Below, piece after piece: positions 12,946 to 24,546 of a stretch of DNA of 64,000 nucleotides; position 1 is the first letter of the stretch, and every line of letters starts with the position of its first letter. The notes beneath the pieces are model-generated. The model had not been told where the DNA came from and searched no databases. It saw nothing but the letters and a program-made list of their open reading frames with translations. Origin of the DNA: Owenia fusiformis (Eukaryota; Annelida; Polychaeta; Sabellida; Oweniidae); the NCBI GenBank assembly GCA_903813345.2, contig CAIIXF020000005.1, forward strand, positions 18,481,375-18,545,374. Reading direction: 5' to 3'. A program made the position numbers and the translations under genes.

Positions 12946-14349
12946 TTCGATTGACATATACAAATTGGACAATGACGTTATAAATAGAGCACTCTTGAGG
13001 TTCAATTAATTAACCTTGTTAGATTGATTTCCCCTGGATATCCCTGTTTCAATCATAGGACAATAATTATTGTCGCGTCCGGGCTTTCCCGAATACCCTG
13101 TATTTGTCAACTCAAAGGAAGGCCAGGGGCAAGTAATAAGGGATATTTGAGGTGTCTCTGCTGGTGCCGATCGAGTATAATGCATCGATAGAGACAGAAT
13201 ATTAAATAGGCTCTATGCCATAGGATAGCACTTTTTTGGACTTTTTTGCATATTGAGTTTCACCACATATATACCCATCTACTTACCAAAGAAGAAGTCC
13301 CAAATCCCCCTCTTTCAGTGTTAATTTTGTGATTGTGCTGGCCGATCTAATTATTTTCGACGAAATAAATTCACTCTGAAGTTTGAATATACCGGGAATG
13401 TCCTCCCGTTATCTGATTGGTCGTTGAATTTGTTTATCATAAACCTGATTGGCTGCCTGGTTCAAGGCGCTTACACAAGTGGGCGCTTGTTAGACTCAAT
13501 GGGGATTCCCATCGCTAGCCGAGGAATCGATATTTTTGTTTAATTCTGGAGTTTGGTTGTTCTATTGATTATTTCCGATATTTCGGCAATAATATACCGA
13601 AAAGTTATTCTCAATATATCCATGGTATGTGAGATATTATATGAGTAATAACAATAGGACATCATTGATTGTCTGGGGGAGAAACCTATGGCATGGATAA
13701 TGCATCTTTAAGACAGTTTAATTAAGCAGAAGGCCCACGCCAATAAATGAATTAATATTTAAATAGTTCTTGAAACCAAACTTCAAAAACTTGCTGCAGA
13801 AAAGAACGGGGGTCAAGACGTTTATACAGATTTAAATCAATTAATAACAGTTAACTGTTTGTCGAATTTAAAGGTTCACTTATGTTGGCAAGCAACGCAT
13901 TTGTGTAATGCAATGATACATTTCGATATTCTTTTCAGATCAAACAGAAATATACGAAAATATAATTTTTTCACTTCAAACATTATGTTTAAGTCCACAT
14001 AATAATGAAATAGCCTTATCTAATAATTTTAATATACCCGTCCCATATTAATTTAGCCTGCATGCCCCATCTTATATGATTTTAAGTGTTTAACCCCGGC
14101 CCGTGGTTAAAACATTTGATGTCTCAGTCACCGTTTGATATCTCATCTGCTAAATTTTATATTCTTTTTACAGGTTCTTTCTATGAATGGAATGCTGCAG
14201 ACATGCGGGACATGTGAAGTTTGGGGTTATACATACATGGACACATGCGAGGAAGGCACAACGTAGAGAAGGGCGGGGGTCTTCACTCGAGGAAAGGTGT
14301 AAAACGCATCATGGGATTCAGCAGAAACAGTTCAGAAATAATTCAGAAC
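12946..14349. other. likely promoter region and unassigned sequence
   Basis: Locally higher GC around 13050-13550 with CCAAT-type words fits a promoter for the minus-strand gene. At 14183-14266 a short plus-strand frame beginning MNGMLQTCGTCEVWGYTY has four Cys and follows a CTTTTTACAG acceptor-like site, but no partner exon was found, so it is not called. Confidence 0.35.
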
Positions 14350-14625
14350 TAAGGTTGCATTCATGAATTCAATTGCCGGCTGGCGGTTTAACCTACTTTT
14401 TATCAGTGGTAAACTCAATTACTTATAGTGACAGGTACTACTCATGAGATAAATGAGTTGAACTCACCTGACGGATGACGGCTAATGGTTTAACTTACAT
14501 TTTAAGCCATTTTAAACATAAATGAAGGAATCTCCAGTCACTATTCATAATTAAATGAGTTGGACATGAATTAACCTAGTTGGTGAATCTGTCAGCCGTC
14601 AGTTGAATTGACGAATGCTACCTCG
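14350..14625. mobile_element. MITE with about 40-bp terminal inverted repeats
   Basis: The left end (AAGGTTGCATTCATGAATTC, continuing to about 14390) is mirrored by the complement of 14585-14625 with few mismatches, both containing a GACGGCTG/GCCGGCTG core. The roughly 275-bp interior is non-coding and holds a further partial inverted copy (GACGGATGACGGCTA). It is a non-autonomous DNA element. Confidence 0.75.
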
Positions 14626-15237
14626 GCGACCAACAATATGCGTTTATACCCGGGTGTTTATACTTTATGTTATGCATGCAGTTTCTTGTTTTATTGTTAA
14701 CACTTAAAAGTTAATAATTAAGGGTTTAATTTATCTTCCAGGTATTCATAAATAGTTGGCGTAGGTCTGTTGACGGTGATGATGACAATTTTGATGACGA
14801 GCTCCACATTCATTTCGAATAATTAATCTTTAGATAGGCATTTTGCGTACTGTATTTAAGTTTATACTTTTAAATTCATTAGAGCTAGCATTCTGATTTA
14901 TCAGAGCCATGCACTAGAATGCTTTAAGAGAGAGTCTTCATATTCCAAAAATAGTAAAGGCTCTTGATTCCACGATGTAAAGCTAGCTTTACATTTCCTT
15001 TGCTTTGTTTTATAAGAAGGTTAAGTTACACGTTTTAAAAAGAACTTGTACCCGAGCGTGTACTATTTCGTTCCTGGGGAATACTGTTCCACTCTCATAT
15101 TCACTTGGGACTGTTTTCCGTATGTCTTTATACTCAATCGGCCAAGTAAACTGTACAAATAGGAGAAATAATTATCTAAAGAACTACGTTCACGTACAAG
15201 TCTTTTTTAAGAAACGTGTGTCTTAACCCTATTTCTT
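14626..15237. other. no supported gene
   Basis: AT-rich sequence. The 73-codon open frame at 15005-15226 has no recognisable domain. Confidence 0.35.
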
Positions 15238-15536
15238 GGATTTACACTATCCTAAGACGTCTTGGCCAAAACGTTTTAGCGTTAAAACATTTTACAAATG
15301 TAATGTAAATCCAGATTTTCTCAAGAGCTCTCGGCAAAGAGCGCTTAGCTAAAACGTTTTAGGACCCTAGTCATAGCCAAAACGTCTTAGCGTTAAAACG
15401 TTTTACAAGGGAGCTTTTAGCCCGGTTTTATGCGTTGCGCTGTTTACAATGCCTACATATCTCTAAGACGTTTTAGAAAAACAGGTGTAAACTCAATCAT
15501 ATTTCGTAAGACGTCTTGAAAATGGTGGTGTAAACT
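15238..15536. repeat. palindrome array of AAAACGTTTTA / TAAGACGTCTTA type
   Basis: Repeated AAAACGTTTTAGCGTTAAAA and AAGACGTCTT palindromes occur about every 20-60 bp. The ends look inverted: TTTACAC at the left near 15240 and GGTGTAAAC at the right near 15527, each followed inward by AAGACGTCTT. It may be a fold-back MITE whose interior is an array of palindromes. Confidence 0.65.
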
Positions 15537-15844
15537 TTTTTGTTAAAATATATTTTTAATTTTTGACTTATAGTTGCTTTCCAAAATTCTTGTTTTCATT
15601 TCTTGTGACAGTTATTTTTGTGCATGCAAGTAGCATGATTATTGACCGGGAATAATCTGACCAGGAGGATGACGTCTATGATTATAACAGAGGCATATAA
15701 AATCAAATGAAAAATTATTAATATGCCTCTGATTATTATGAGACTGGATATAAAACTGCTCGTATATCCATGGGAGGATTTAAGGGTTATTATTATGTTA
15801 CCGCCAGAATCTGTGCCCTGTCTGACACCCAAACTGTTTCCTAG

Positions 15845-15966
15845 GGAGTCCCTCAGGGATCCGTTTTGGGACCACTTTTATTTATAATTTATGTTAATGA
15901 CCTGTTCACGGCGTCACAAATTCTTAAATCTGTTTTATTTGCAGATGACACTAATCTTCCATTCTG
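15845..15966 (+). pseudogene. LINE reverse transcriptase fragment with FADD active-site box
   Basis: It reads [20 protein letters not shown] and, after about 15 residues, VLFADDTNL, then a stop. These are reverse transcriptase blocks of non-LTR retrotransposons. A stop immediately precedes the block, so it is broken. Confidence 0.9.
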
Positions 15967-16042
15967 ATACTCAGACCATCTCTGCTATGCACAAGAATGC
16001 TCTGATATACTTTGCATTCTAGAAGGACACTGAGAGAAGGCT

Positions 16043-16330
16043 GTGATATCTCACGATGCTAATCTTCTAGCTTCTGACCATAATTTAACTAGACTTGTAA
16101 ATACTGACAATCAGGAACTCATTACTCTTGATGACTGGTTTAAAGCAAACCTCCTTTCTTTAAACTATTCAAAAACAAAATTCATCGTCTTCTCCAAAAA
16201 ACGAAAAAAGGTTTGTCAACAAATTGAAATATTCATAAATGGAAAACAAATTGATAGGGTTCATGAAATAATTTTTTGGGGAGTAACAATTGATGAATTC
16301 CTTGACTGGAAAAGTCACATAAAAATGTAG
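16043..16330 (+). pseudogene. LINE reverse transcriptase fragment, thumb region
   Basis: 95 codons including LITLDDWFKANLLSLNYSKT and a later WGVTIDEFLDWKSHI, the usual sequence downstream of the FADD box in CR1/Jockey-like elements. It ends at a stop before the next fragment. Confidence 0.85.
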
Positions 16331-16377
16331 AAAGAAAAATATCTAGAACCATTAGAGTCTCATTCAAATGCAGATAC

Positions 16378-16845
16378 TTGCTAAACATAAAAAGTATGTT
16401 AGCAATTTATAATTCTTTAATATACTCCTACTTGAATTATTGCACAATCATTTGGGCCGGAGCATATTCAGCTTTGGATAAACTGCTCAAATTACAAAAA
16501 TCATACCTTCCTCTCATGGCAGGAAAAGACAGGGTTGAGCACTCAGCTCCACTATTCAAACAATTTAAAATACTACCAATGCATGATATCTATCAATTAA
16601 ATGTTGGAATTTTTGTTTATTGCTGGTATAACAATATATCAGTCCACCGCAAGATTTTTGAAAACTATTATACGTTAAATGTTGACATTCATCGATATCA
16701 AACTAGACATTCACTTGATATCCATGCCTTCAAGTTCAAAACAAATATTGAACAAATATTTCACTCTATTGAGGTGAATACCTGTACATCTTTCACAAGT
16801 GATATTCCACGAAGCCCGAAGGGCAAGTGGAATATCACCTTGTGA
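16378..16845 (+). pseudogene. LINE reverse transcriptase C-terminal fragment running into an inserted element
   Basis: The retrotransposon part reads through SLIYSYLNYCTIIWAG and RYQTRHSLDIHAF to about 16750. From about 16751 the open frame continues by chance into the hairpin of the composite element, so the last 30 or so codons are not retrotransposon sequence. Confidence 0.85.
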
Positions 16846-17179
16846 AAGTGCTACAGGTATTCACCGAAAATAAAGTGAAATATTTGTTTTATTATATCAC
16901 TGTCTAGCTAAACATCCCTAATATTATTTAGTCATTAACTCTTCAGATATTTTTACGAATCTACTCGGTTCGTCTGCCATTTTGACTTAAACTGAACTAA
17001 ATTATTTACACTGAACGAAAGCAAATTCTTTGAAAATTCCCGGGAGCGTGGGATATCGCTAGATATCTCACGGTTGTCTTATCTGATTAGCATTGCCATT
17101 GAATATCGCCAGATATCCCACGACATGTGACCCGGTTTTGACCAATCATACTGTCGCTAGCTAGATAGTGATATAATAA
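16751..17179. mobile_element. composite fold-back element, copy B, inserted in the LINE
   Basis: 16751-16888 is an imperfect palindrome (AACAAATATTTCACT ends, centre GAAGCCCGAAGGGC). It is followed directly by a segment bounded by 22-bp inverted repeats at 16889-16910 (TTATTATATCACTGTCTAGC start) and 17158-17179. LINE coding sequence stops at about 16750 and resumes after about 17190, so the insertion is younger than the LINE. Words such as CCGAAAAT followed by TATTTGTTTTATTATAT are shared with copy A. Confidence 0.75.
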
Positions 17180-18010
17180 TGGCCTTTATTCACTGAAAGT
17201 TCAAGGTCAGCAATTCTGGAATTCTATATCTCATCATATTCGACAAGCAGCCTCACTCTCAATTTTTAAGTCTCTGTTCAAACAAAATAAAATAGATGAC
17301 ATACCTTTATAATTTTAAAGATTTGAAAATGTCTTTACTATTGAAAATCTGTACTCTGCCACATTTTGTCTTATCAACCTATATATATAAATATTATAAA
17401 CTTAGCAGCAATTACCCGTTCTCATGCCCTGTGTCTCTGTCCCGAGTGTTAATATTAATATTTTTACATTTTTGAAATGATTTCCAACAGACTTGGGTCA
17501 GTGTCATTCTCAGGTATTTCTCCACTCCATTTTTATTTTGTCTTGCCTGTTGGCGTCACTGACCCATTTCTGTCCAGTTAAAACCAATATATATGCTCTT
17601 GAGAGCGTCATGTTGTATTGAATGTCATGTATGTTTTTCAAAATAGTAATAAATATCTGAATCTGAATCGGTGACACAGATGACATGTTGTTATATTGTC
17701 TCCAACTTTTTGTTGACGGTGTTCGATGTTTTGTGTTCGGAGCTCGGCGGTTGGTATTTTAAAAACTGGTCTGAACGGTCATTATTTGCATGATTCCTAC
17801 AATTTGACATCTTTGATCAGTAACTATACGAAACAAATACTAATTAACCGCCTCTGTCTGGCACAGGCAGGGTATTTTGATTTCTTGAAATTGTTTTATA
17901 AACAAATATAATCTTTTTTTCTTCATCAGCTGCAAATATGCATTACAATTAAGCCAGGGTACCCCGATGAATGAACTGCATGCGTCGTGCGTGTACTATG
18001 TGTGTTGTCT

Positions 18011-18140
18011 TGCCCGTAGCCAGCTTTTTCCAAGGAGGGGAGGGGGCTATTACCAATGAGAGTAACTTTTGACACTTTTGGCAAAAAAACATGCGAAAGT
18101 GATCAGAATGGTGAAAAATGCATGATTTGAATTTAGATCA
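18011..18140. repeat. GCCCGTAGCCAGG family, truncated copy
   Basis: It begins TGCCCGTAGCCAGC, has a G-rich run and the ATGGTGAAAAATGCATGATT core found in the full copy at 5996-6202. The right end is lost. Confidence 0.7.
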
Positions 18141-18213
18141 AACTTTTTTAACTTGCTTCAAATTGACCAGGGGAAATTTAAATTATCAGTTCCAACTGGA
18201 CATTGTACATGTA

Positions 18214-19239
18214 CGAGGCCCGATCAGAAAGTAAGTAACCAACTGCTCTCATTTTTTCATATTTCATTCAATCACATTGAAATTTTCACAGATGATGTAG
18301 AAAATATTAACCTATTAAACAAGACCAAATACAATGGGTTAGCATCAATTCCATTGTTATTGCTGTTGCTATGGTGACAATTGTTTTGGGTAGGTGGGTA
18401 ACCCTGTTTTAAGTCGCGTTTGAAGATAATTTGTAGAGTTTTTCTACATGTTGTAATACCTCCAAATATATCAAATATACATGTAAGATTACATTTTAAC
18501 TCACAGTTTATCAAATTAATCACCACCAAAGTCAATGCAGCTGAGGCAATGTTTCACTCTGTCCTTAAACATGTCACCATTCAATGACTGCATACTGCCA
18601 TTGAAAGCTTTAATGATAGCTTTATTGCTGTCCAAATGGACTCTCCATAACAACATCTTTGCAAGAATTTAGGATTTAGTCACATGGGGAACAGTCTCTG
18701 GATTAGTGAGTCTGGGGTAGTTGTGTGGCCATGGAAAAGGTTTAATCTATTGTATCTTCGGTAATGTTGGCTCTGTGGAGGTGGACCATTGTCGTCATGC
18801 CAGTAAAATCTCCTTCCAACAACATTTGACTGGATTGAAACTATGACTGAATCATGACCATCATTATGACAGATATACCCTTGATTTCTTTGTGTCGTTG
18901 ACTTATAAATGAGACAATTGAATGTAGTTACCATTGTGATAATACATAGAACACATTATTCAGTCTTGCATAAAAAAATGTAAGGTCATTTGGAGGAATA
19001 CAGCATGTAAAAAACTCTACAAATCATCTTCCAAATCCGCTTACAAAAGGGTGCCCCGCCTACCCAAAACAATCATCACCATAGCAACAGCCATAACAAT
19101 GGCATTGACGCTAACCCATTGTCCTTGGTCTTGTTTAATAGGTAAATATTTTCTACATCATCTGTGAAAATTTCAATATGATTGAATGAAATATGAAAAA
19201 ATGAGAGCAGTTGGTTACTTACTTTCTGATCGGGCCTCG
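18214..19239 (-). mobile_element. mariner-like element with about 245-bp terminal inverted repeats
   Basis: The element starts CGAGGCCCGATCAGAAAGTA and ends with the complement. TA flanks both sides, as expected for Tc1/mariner target duplications. The arms, about 18214-18460 and 18993-19239, are more than 90 percent alike by eye. The 530-bp interior reads on the minus strand as a decayed frame ending near 18530 in HCLSCIDFGGD, then a stop, then FDKL, which resembles the C-terminus of mariner transposases (KCI..GGDYFEK). No intact transposase remains, so it is non-autonomous. Confidence 0.8.
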
Positions 19240-19790
19240 TACGTACTTGTACGATGCATTACACTCTCGAGCTCTGACCAGATAATGATTCAATTTCTCA
19301 ATTTTCAAATTAAAATAGGAAAAGCTAGCATCATATTGGTCCTCAGACGCTCTTCCCAGCAAAAAGTCGTGAGTTATTTACACAGCAGGGGCGTCAGCAG
19401 CTTTCAGTCAGGTTGCCCGGGGGGCGATCGTGGCATAAGCAAGGCAAAAACATTTTTTTAAAGATTTGTTTTGAATTTTACAAAAACTGATGCAACTGCA
19501 TTCAAAATTGAGCTAGACGCTTTCAATAAAGAGCATTTTAAAGCTATATTCTGCTTCTATCCAATGGTTCTATTTTTATTGGTTATCGAGGTCGCACCCA
19601 TCTCCCTAACTACGCCTTTGCATACTCTCAGATGACACTACATGCATAACCTAAAATAATCATTAAACAAAGTACTATTAATCTGCCTATGTGCTTACTT
19701 TTTGTTGCAGATGCCGAACGCCGAACACCAACCGCCAAATCATCGATTGTTCACAAAAAAAGTTGGAGACAAATGCCTCTACTTGTGGTG

Positions 19791-21562
19791 GTGACATAGA
19801 TATAAGACCCCCCCTACATCCCAAACATTTCCTAGATTATTAAGATTTAATATACTTCATGGTTCTTGCATTTGTCTATAATGGGAATAAAACCTGCGTT
19901 AATAGACAAGATGCAAGTAGAAATAATCTTGATTAATGTCATTAAATATTCAAATTGAACCACTAAAACAGATGTAAATTAAGTTCCCGGGATTAAGTTA
20001 AAGGGAACTTTTTACTATACCCGCCATGCTATTTGACCCGAACGAGCTACCTGGTGGTGAAAATGTCACCTACCTAATTGCATTTGCGTTATTGAAAACA
20101 TGCGATCCCTTATTGAAGTTTCACAAGATCATGAAGCCTGAGTTGATTTCACTTCATCAAAAGTCACGAATGATTGATGTTGGATAGGAATGAAATGAAT
20201 AAAAAACTAGCCTATTGAATGTCTGTGCGAATGGTATCAAATACTTTCGATTTCTCAAAAGTTCCTTTTCCTCTCACTTTAATCTATCACATATAGCCTA
20301 ATATTAATTGGATCAATACAGACTCATATCATCTGCCCACCATACCATTGCAATGTAATGACGGGAAACGGTCGCTGGATTAAGCAATCAGACGTCTCAA
20401 TTGGTTGAGCGTTTGTTTTTGTTGAATGTTACTAGAAAACAAGGCGTAATTCTGATCTTGATATTGTTGCAATGCATTTTTCAGCATTTCAAGTCATGAG
20501 GAATCTACATGCATAGTTCATTTGATAAAGGGAAGGGGTGGCGTAAACAATTTTTGACTGCCAAGTTCCCCCCAAGAAGCCCCATTATACCAAACCCTTC
20601 ACCCACGCAGATACGCAGTCCATATTGGGTAGGCCATATCAGGCCCAAGGGGGAGGTAAAACCGCACCCCCTTGAAGAAAAGTTTCTGACGGGGCTTAGA
20701 TAAATAGAGAAAATAAACCCATCATGCATGTATAACTTGTCAAATAAGAAATAAAAACAAAAAATTAAACATAAAAATCTGCTCATTAATTAAGGGGAAA
20801 ATCAGATCTAGCAAGCAAATAGCTCCGAGAATTATTACTGGGAGTTGTCTCTGAAGAATTCTCAACATATCAAGATAACAGCTGATAACATAAAAATGTA
20901 GATGGCAAAATAAAACGGCATGCACCTCTAAACATATGGTCATAATTAATATGGTTACAAGCAACAAAAGGATAATCTTTAAATGGTTGCAACGCATTAT
21001 CTATTTTAGCTGAAATCAAGTTATTTCTAAATAAATCATGCGACAAAACGGAAATGATTTAGAAAATAAATCAATAAGATCAACGTTATACAATGATGGA
21101 AACAAAACAGATAGTAAAAAATCTTATTCTAATTGAATTCCTGAATCAAGTCTCAACCCTCCAGACACTGGTGACATTTGAACGCATTTGAAGGACTGTA
21201 TCTAATTTAAACAATCAAATAAAATCAAAAGTAAAACATGCAAACATGTATAACTGCTTATTTGAGAATAACCGACGAAATGTGCGTCCGGGGTGTGTTG
21301 CGCTAATTTCCAGCCCTATATCGCCGCTGAACACTCTGGAAAGAAATCTGCTTATGAGTTATTCTTTTTATACCATGGTCAGAGCAATATCTCAGTATAT
21401 AATAGCAAGTGATAAATCATATATTTGGGATATGGATGATATTTGGATTAGATATGGATATCACCCCGGGTATTTATTTTAAAAATTCATTTTTCAAAAA
21501 CATTTTCTCTCATTCAAAAGAGGATTTTAGATATATGTTGCCCTTGACCATGGTATAAGGTC
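19791..21562. other. no supported gene
   Basis: AT-rich with a locally GC-rich patch at about 20530-20700 (GGGGTGGCGT through CTTCAAGGGGGTGC on the complement) that may be another decayed G-run MITE. No coding domain is seen in the open frames here. Confidence 0.4.
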
Positions 21563-21694
21563 GTTATTCACATGTCGGGATGATATTGAGAATATCTCTC
21601 GGATGATATCAATATTTCCCTCTGTCACTGCGTTCCCTCGGAAATATTAATATCATGTGATATTCCCCATATCAAATCCCTCCTGGTGAATAAC
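21563..21694. repeat. imperfect fold-back hairpin, possibly of the composite family
   Basis: Outer GTTATTCAC (21563) and GTGAATAAC (to 21694), and inner GATATCAATATTTCC and GGAAATATTAATATC, pair around a GC-richer loop (CTCTGTCACTGCGTTCCCTC). The style matches the hairpins of copies A-C, but a TIR-bounded module beside it was not found. Confidence 0.6.
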
Positions 21695-22497
21695 TTCTTT
21701 GTATATAATTTCAACAAATTTAACAATGAAACAGAAACACAATGCATGCCAAACATTATCTATTGTTATATTATGGTTATTTCATAGTTTGCACTTGTAT
21801 TCAGCAACTGTGTTTCTCAAACCCAATATGGGATAAACCTTTTTAGGGTTAACACGTCAGACGAACGCGTCGCTTGAGGCAAGATGCATAAACTATATAA
21901 TTCCACGGCTATAACTCGACTGGAACGCCGCTGTTGTGTCTGTGCCCCTTTAGGATGGGCCGTATATTGTTCTTGTGTGTATCTTACCCACGGGAACCTA
22001 CAAAACAGAAACATATATAATTACATTATGAAAAGGAGAAGTCCCGTCTATATAAATCCCTAGATTCAAGTCGTGGAAACATCCCCATATTTGCAACAAA
22101 ACAATGATAAACCAAAGTCAGTAAGTAGTAGTCGTACAATTATGCATGAATTGTAGCTTTTGGGAAAGATGATAAAACGAAAAATGTAAATTAAATACTT
22201 GGTGAAGTCTGGCATTCATGATCTGACGGGAAATTTAGGGAAGGCGTTGATTATAATTAAACGTAAAAGCAAAAGTTGACCATTGCATCTCGGTGGTTAT
22301 CATGACAAATAAATGCTCATTCGAAGACGACCACTGAATCCAAACCCAGTTCACTAAAACAACGTATTATAAACAAATAAACTAAATCACTATTACTATT
22401 ACAAATTAATAAATAGATAACGTGTTTTATATCCTATCATTGACATTAACTACCGCGTTCCAACACAATACTCTTGATTTCAAATGATCATAGACGG
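21695..22497. other. no supported gene
   Basis: AT-rich sequence without a recognisable coding exon, RNA gene or clear repeat. Confidence 0.35.
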
Positions 22498-22635
22498 TAG
22501 CCCCGTTCCCAGGATTTACCGAAGGGGGTTCAATTTGGCAAATTTGGCCCAAAATCACATCAAAAATGGTCAGAATGATAAAAAACTGCATGATTTTGAA
22601 AGAGTTTTTTGCCGGGGGGGGGGGGGGGTTGCCCA
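22498..22635. repeat. GCCCGTAGCCAGG family, diverged copy
   Basis: It begins AGCCCCGTTCCCAGGATTTA and shares the CATGATTTTGAAAGAGTTTT core with the full copy at 5996-6202. It ends in a run of 16 G with one interruption. Right terminal repeat not recognisable. Confidence 0.7.
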
Positions 22636-22974
22636 TATCATTTCAATTATTTCAAGAATAACAAGAATGAAAATGTTATTTTCTTTAGATTATATTATCT
22701 ATCAAGTGCTGGGCATTTGCTTCACACCGGGAAGGCTAGTTTAGATTTTAGATTATTAAGATCAAAATGGTTAGGTCCTATTGACAACTTTTGAACGAAC
22801 TACTGCAATCGGCCGGGCACCGGCCGGTGAATTGAAGCAAATGTGACCTAGACTTTAATTGGAATATCTTTTCCACTGATGTACACACATATCCGTGCTA
22901 ATATCGTACTTAAATTTAATATAATATAATACTATAAATATATAAGTATAATACTTTAAATATTGTTTCTGAAA

Positions 22975-23196
22975 CAGTGTTGTACAGTGTTGTTTAAACG
23001 GCGTTGTACAACGTTGTTTCAGAAACGGTGTTGTACAACGTTGTTTAAACAACGCTGTACAACACTCTTTTGAACAGCGTTAAACGGTATTGATTAAACA
23101 ACGTTGAACAACGCCGTTTCTGAAACAACGTTGTACAACGCCGTTTAAACAACACTGTACAATACCGTTTCAGAAACAACGTTGTACAGTGTTGTT
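22975..23196. repeat. array of AACGTTGTACAACGTT-type palindromes, locus 2
   Basis: Modules such as GTTGTACAACGTTGTTT and AACAACGTTGTACAACGCC repeat at about 20-26 bp, separated alternately by TTTAAA and TTTCAGAAA or TTTCTGAAA. The family is the same as at 10494-10665. The minus-strand frames over it (FKQRCTTPF, LFLKRYCTVLF) are translations of the repeat, not a gene. Confidence 0.88.
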
Positions 23197-24379
23197 GGAG
23201 ATTGGCTGTGTACATGTACATAGTTAAGCAATAGTTGCCCAAGGTTTCGTCATAGCAGACTCTCCAGACACTGATGAAGGTATGCCCGCTATCCATGTTA
23301 TCAGCAACCTGCAGAAGGCCAGACAGATAGAATGATATCAATGCCTCCAAGGTTGAGAGCTGGATTTCTGCCACTAGATTCATAGAGCTTTCCATACTGG
23401 GTTTATATGCCATTCATAAATATATCTTCCCTCATGTACCCTGGTTTTGAAATAAGTCAAAAATGAATCAAAATGTTCAAGGCTAATTGGATTCTTATCT
23501 TGTGTCAGTTTCATCTGACAATTTGATAATTTCAAAGATTGTCTAAATATTTTATGTTATCTCTTCCCCTATCCTGGTATTAGCCTTTAGTTTTAATTCT
23601 CAAATTGACAACTGTATAAACTAGAACTTGTGGGTATAAATTGCAATAATCAAAGTTGCATAAAGATGAATATCAATGTTTATATTATTTTGTAAATGAG
23701 TCAATTATTACAGAAATAATCTGATTCACTAAAGGCACTCCTGGTGATTATCCCATTTCTTGGGAACAAGTTGCCAAAATACCAGCGTAAAATTACCCTG
23801 GCATATTTCCCGAAATTTACTTTCTTTTATATCCAATTGTTGGTCGCTTCAAAGGACTAGGTCACACTATTGAGTTTGTGTTGTAAGCAAATGCTCTCCC
23901 CCATGTGAATTTCATTAATTATACAAAATTATACAAGTATTTAATATTGTGTAGTTCAATCAAATGCTTTGAGTAGGTCATAATAGAAAATTAAGAAGTT
24001 TGGAAATGAGAAAATAGAAAAATATACTAAAGTACAATAAACTGTACTCAACTGTCTTTTACATTGTTAAATGAAATGGAAACCTTCTTGTGCAATACCT
24101 GCCGTGAGAGAGTCTGGAATATGATCCCAACAATTGGGTTCACAAGTTCGCTAAATGAAACAATAGAAACACTGTGCATTGTTCAAAATGTAATTCAAAT
24201 CAAGTAAAATTGGTTTATCAGGAGTATATCAAAGACATATCCTGTTATACCCCTAATATAATGACCTAAGTCAAGTTAGCTTAAACTCTGAATAATCCTT
24301 TTGAGAAACTCCGCCAAGTTGAAGTAGTTCCCCTCTGATTTTTTTTACCTTTACTGAATGTATCTTTGGTAGTTTTAAA
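23197..24379. other. no supported gene
   Basis: AT-rich sequence. Part of the long minus-strand frame from 23413 leaves the palindrome array here but has no recognisable domain. Confidence 0.4.
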
Positions 24380-24546
24380 TACAGTAAAACTTGTGTATAT
24401 TGAACATTTATTACCCAGAAAAAGTGTTCACTGTTGGTACAGAGATGGTATTTATACAGGTATCAGTAGAGTATGAGCGGAGGAAGGGTGTTTACTAGAG
24501 ACAGGTGTTCACTGGAGATAGGTGTTCACTTAGACAGGTTTTATTA
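24380..24546. repeat. TACAGTRAAAC family repeat
   Basis: It begins TACAGTAAAACTTGTGTATA and contains several GTGTTCACT words about 20-25 bp apart (AAAGTGTTCACT, CAGGTGTTCACTGGAG, TAGGTGTTCACTTAG), ending near CAGGTTTTATTA. The ends are inverted relative to each other, as in the copy at 31988-32150. Confidence 0.6.

Larger units (their letters stand above)
15845..17668 (+). mobile_element. degenerate CR1/Jockey-like non-LTR retrotransposon (LINE), 5'-truncated
   Basis: The reverse transcriptase core is readable in pieces. 15845-15966 has the [20 protein letters not shown] block and the catalytic FADD box. 16043-16330 continues with the thumb-type region (WFKANLLSLNYSKTKF). 16378-16760 holds the conserved LAIYNSLIYSYLNY region. 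17194-17311 reads KVQGQQFWNS to the ORF stop. Frameshifts, stops and a composite insertion at 16751-17179 break the frame. The 3' end has an ATCTGAATCTGAATC tail near 17650-17668, typical of CR1/Jockey-type LINEs with short 3' tandem repeats. It is 5'-truncated and inactive. Confidence 0.9.
17685..19790. mobile_element. possible larger DNA element enclosing the mariner-like element
   Basis: TGTCTCCAACTTTTT near 17697 and GGCGGTTGGT near 17746 recur inverted near 19757-19772 and 19727-19736. About 2 kb lies between, including the mariner-like element. The inverted match is patchy and no coding frame is seen, so this is tentative. Confidence 0.35.

Noticed and set aside
22855-23413. Minus-strand frames rich in FKQRCTT and LFKRRCTT motifs
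   Set aside because: They are translations of the AACGTT palindrome array, not a repeat protein.
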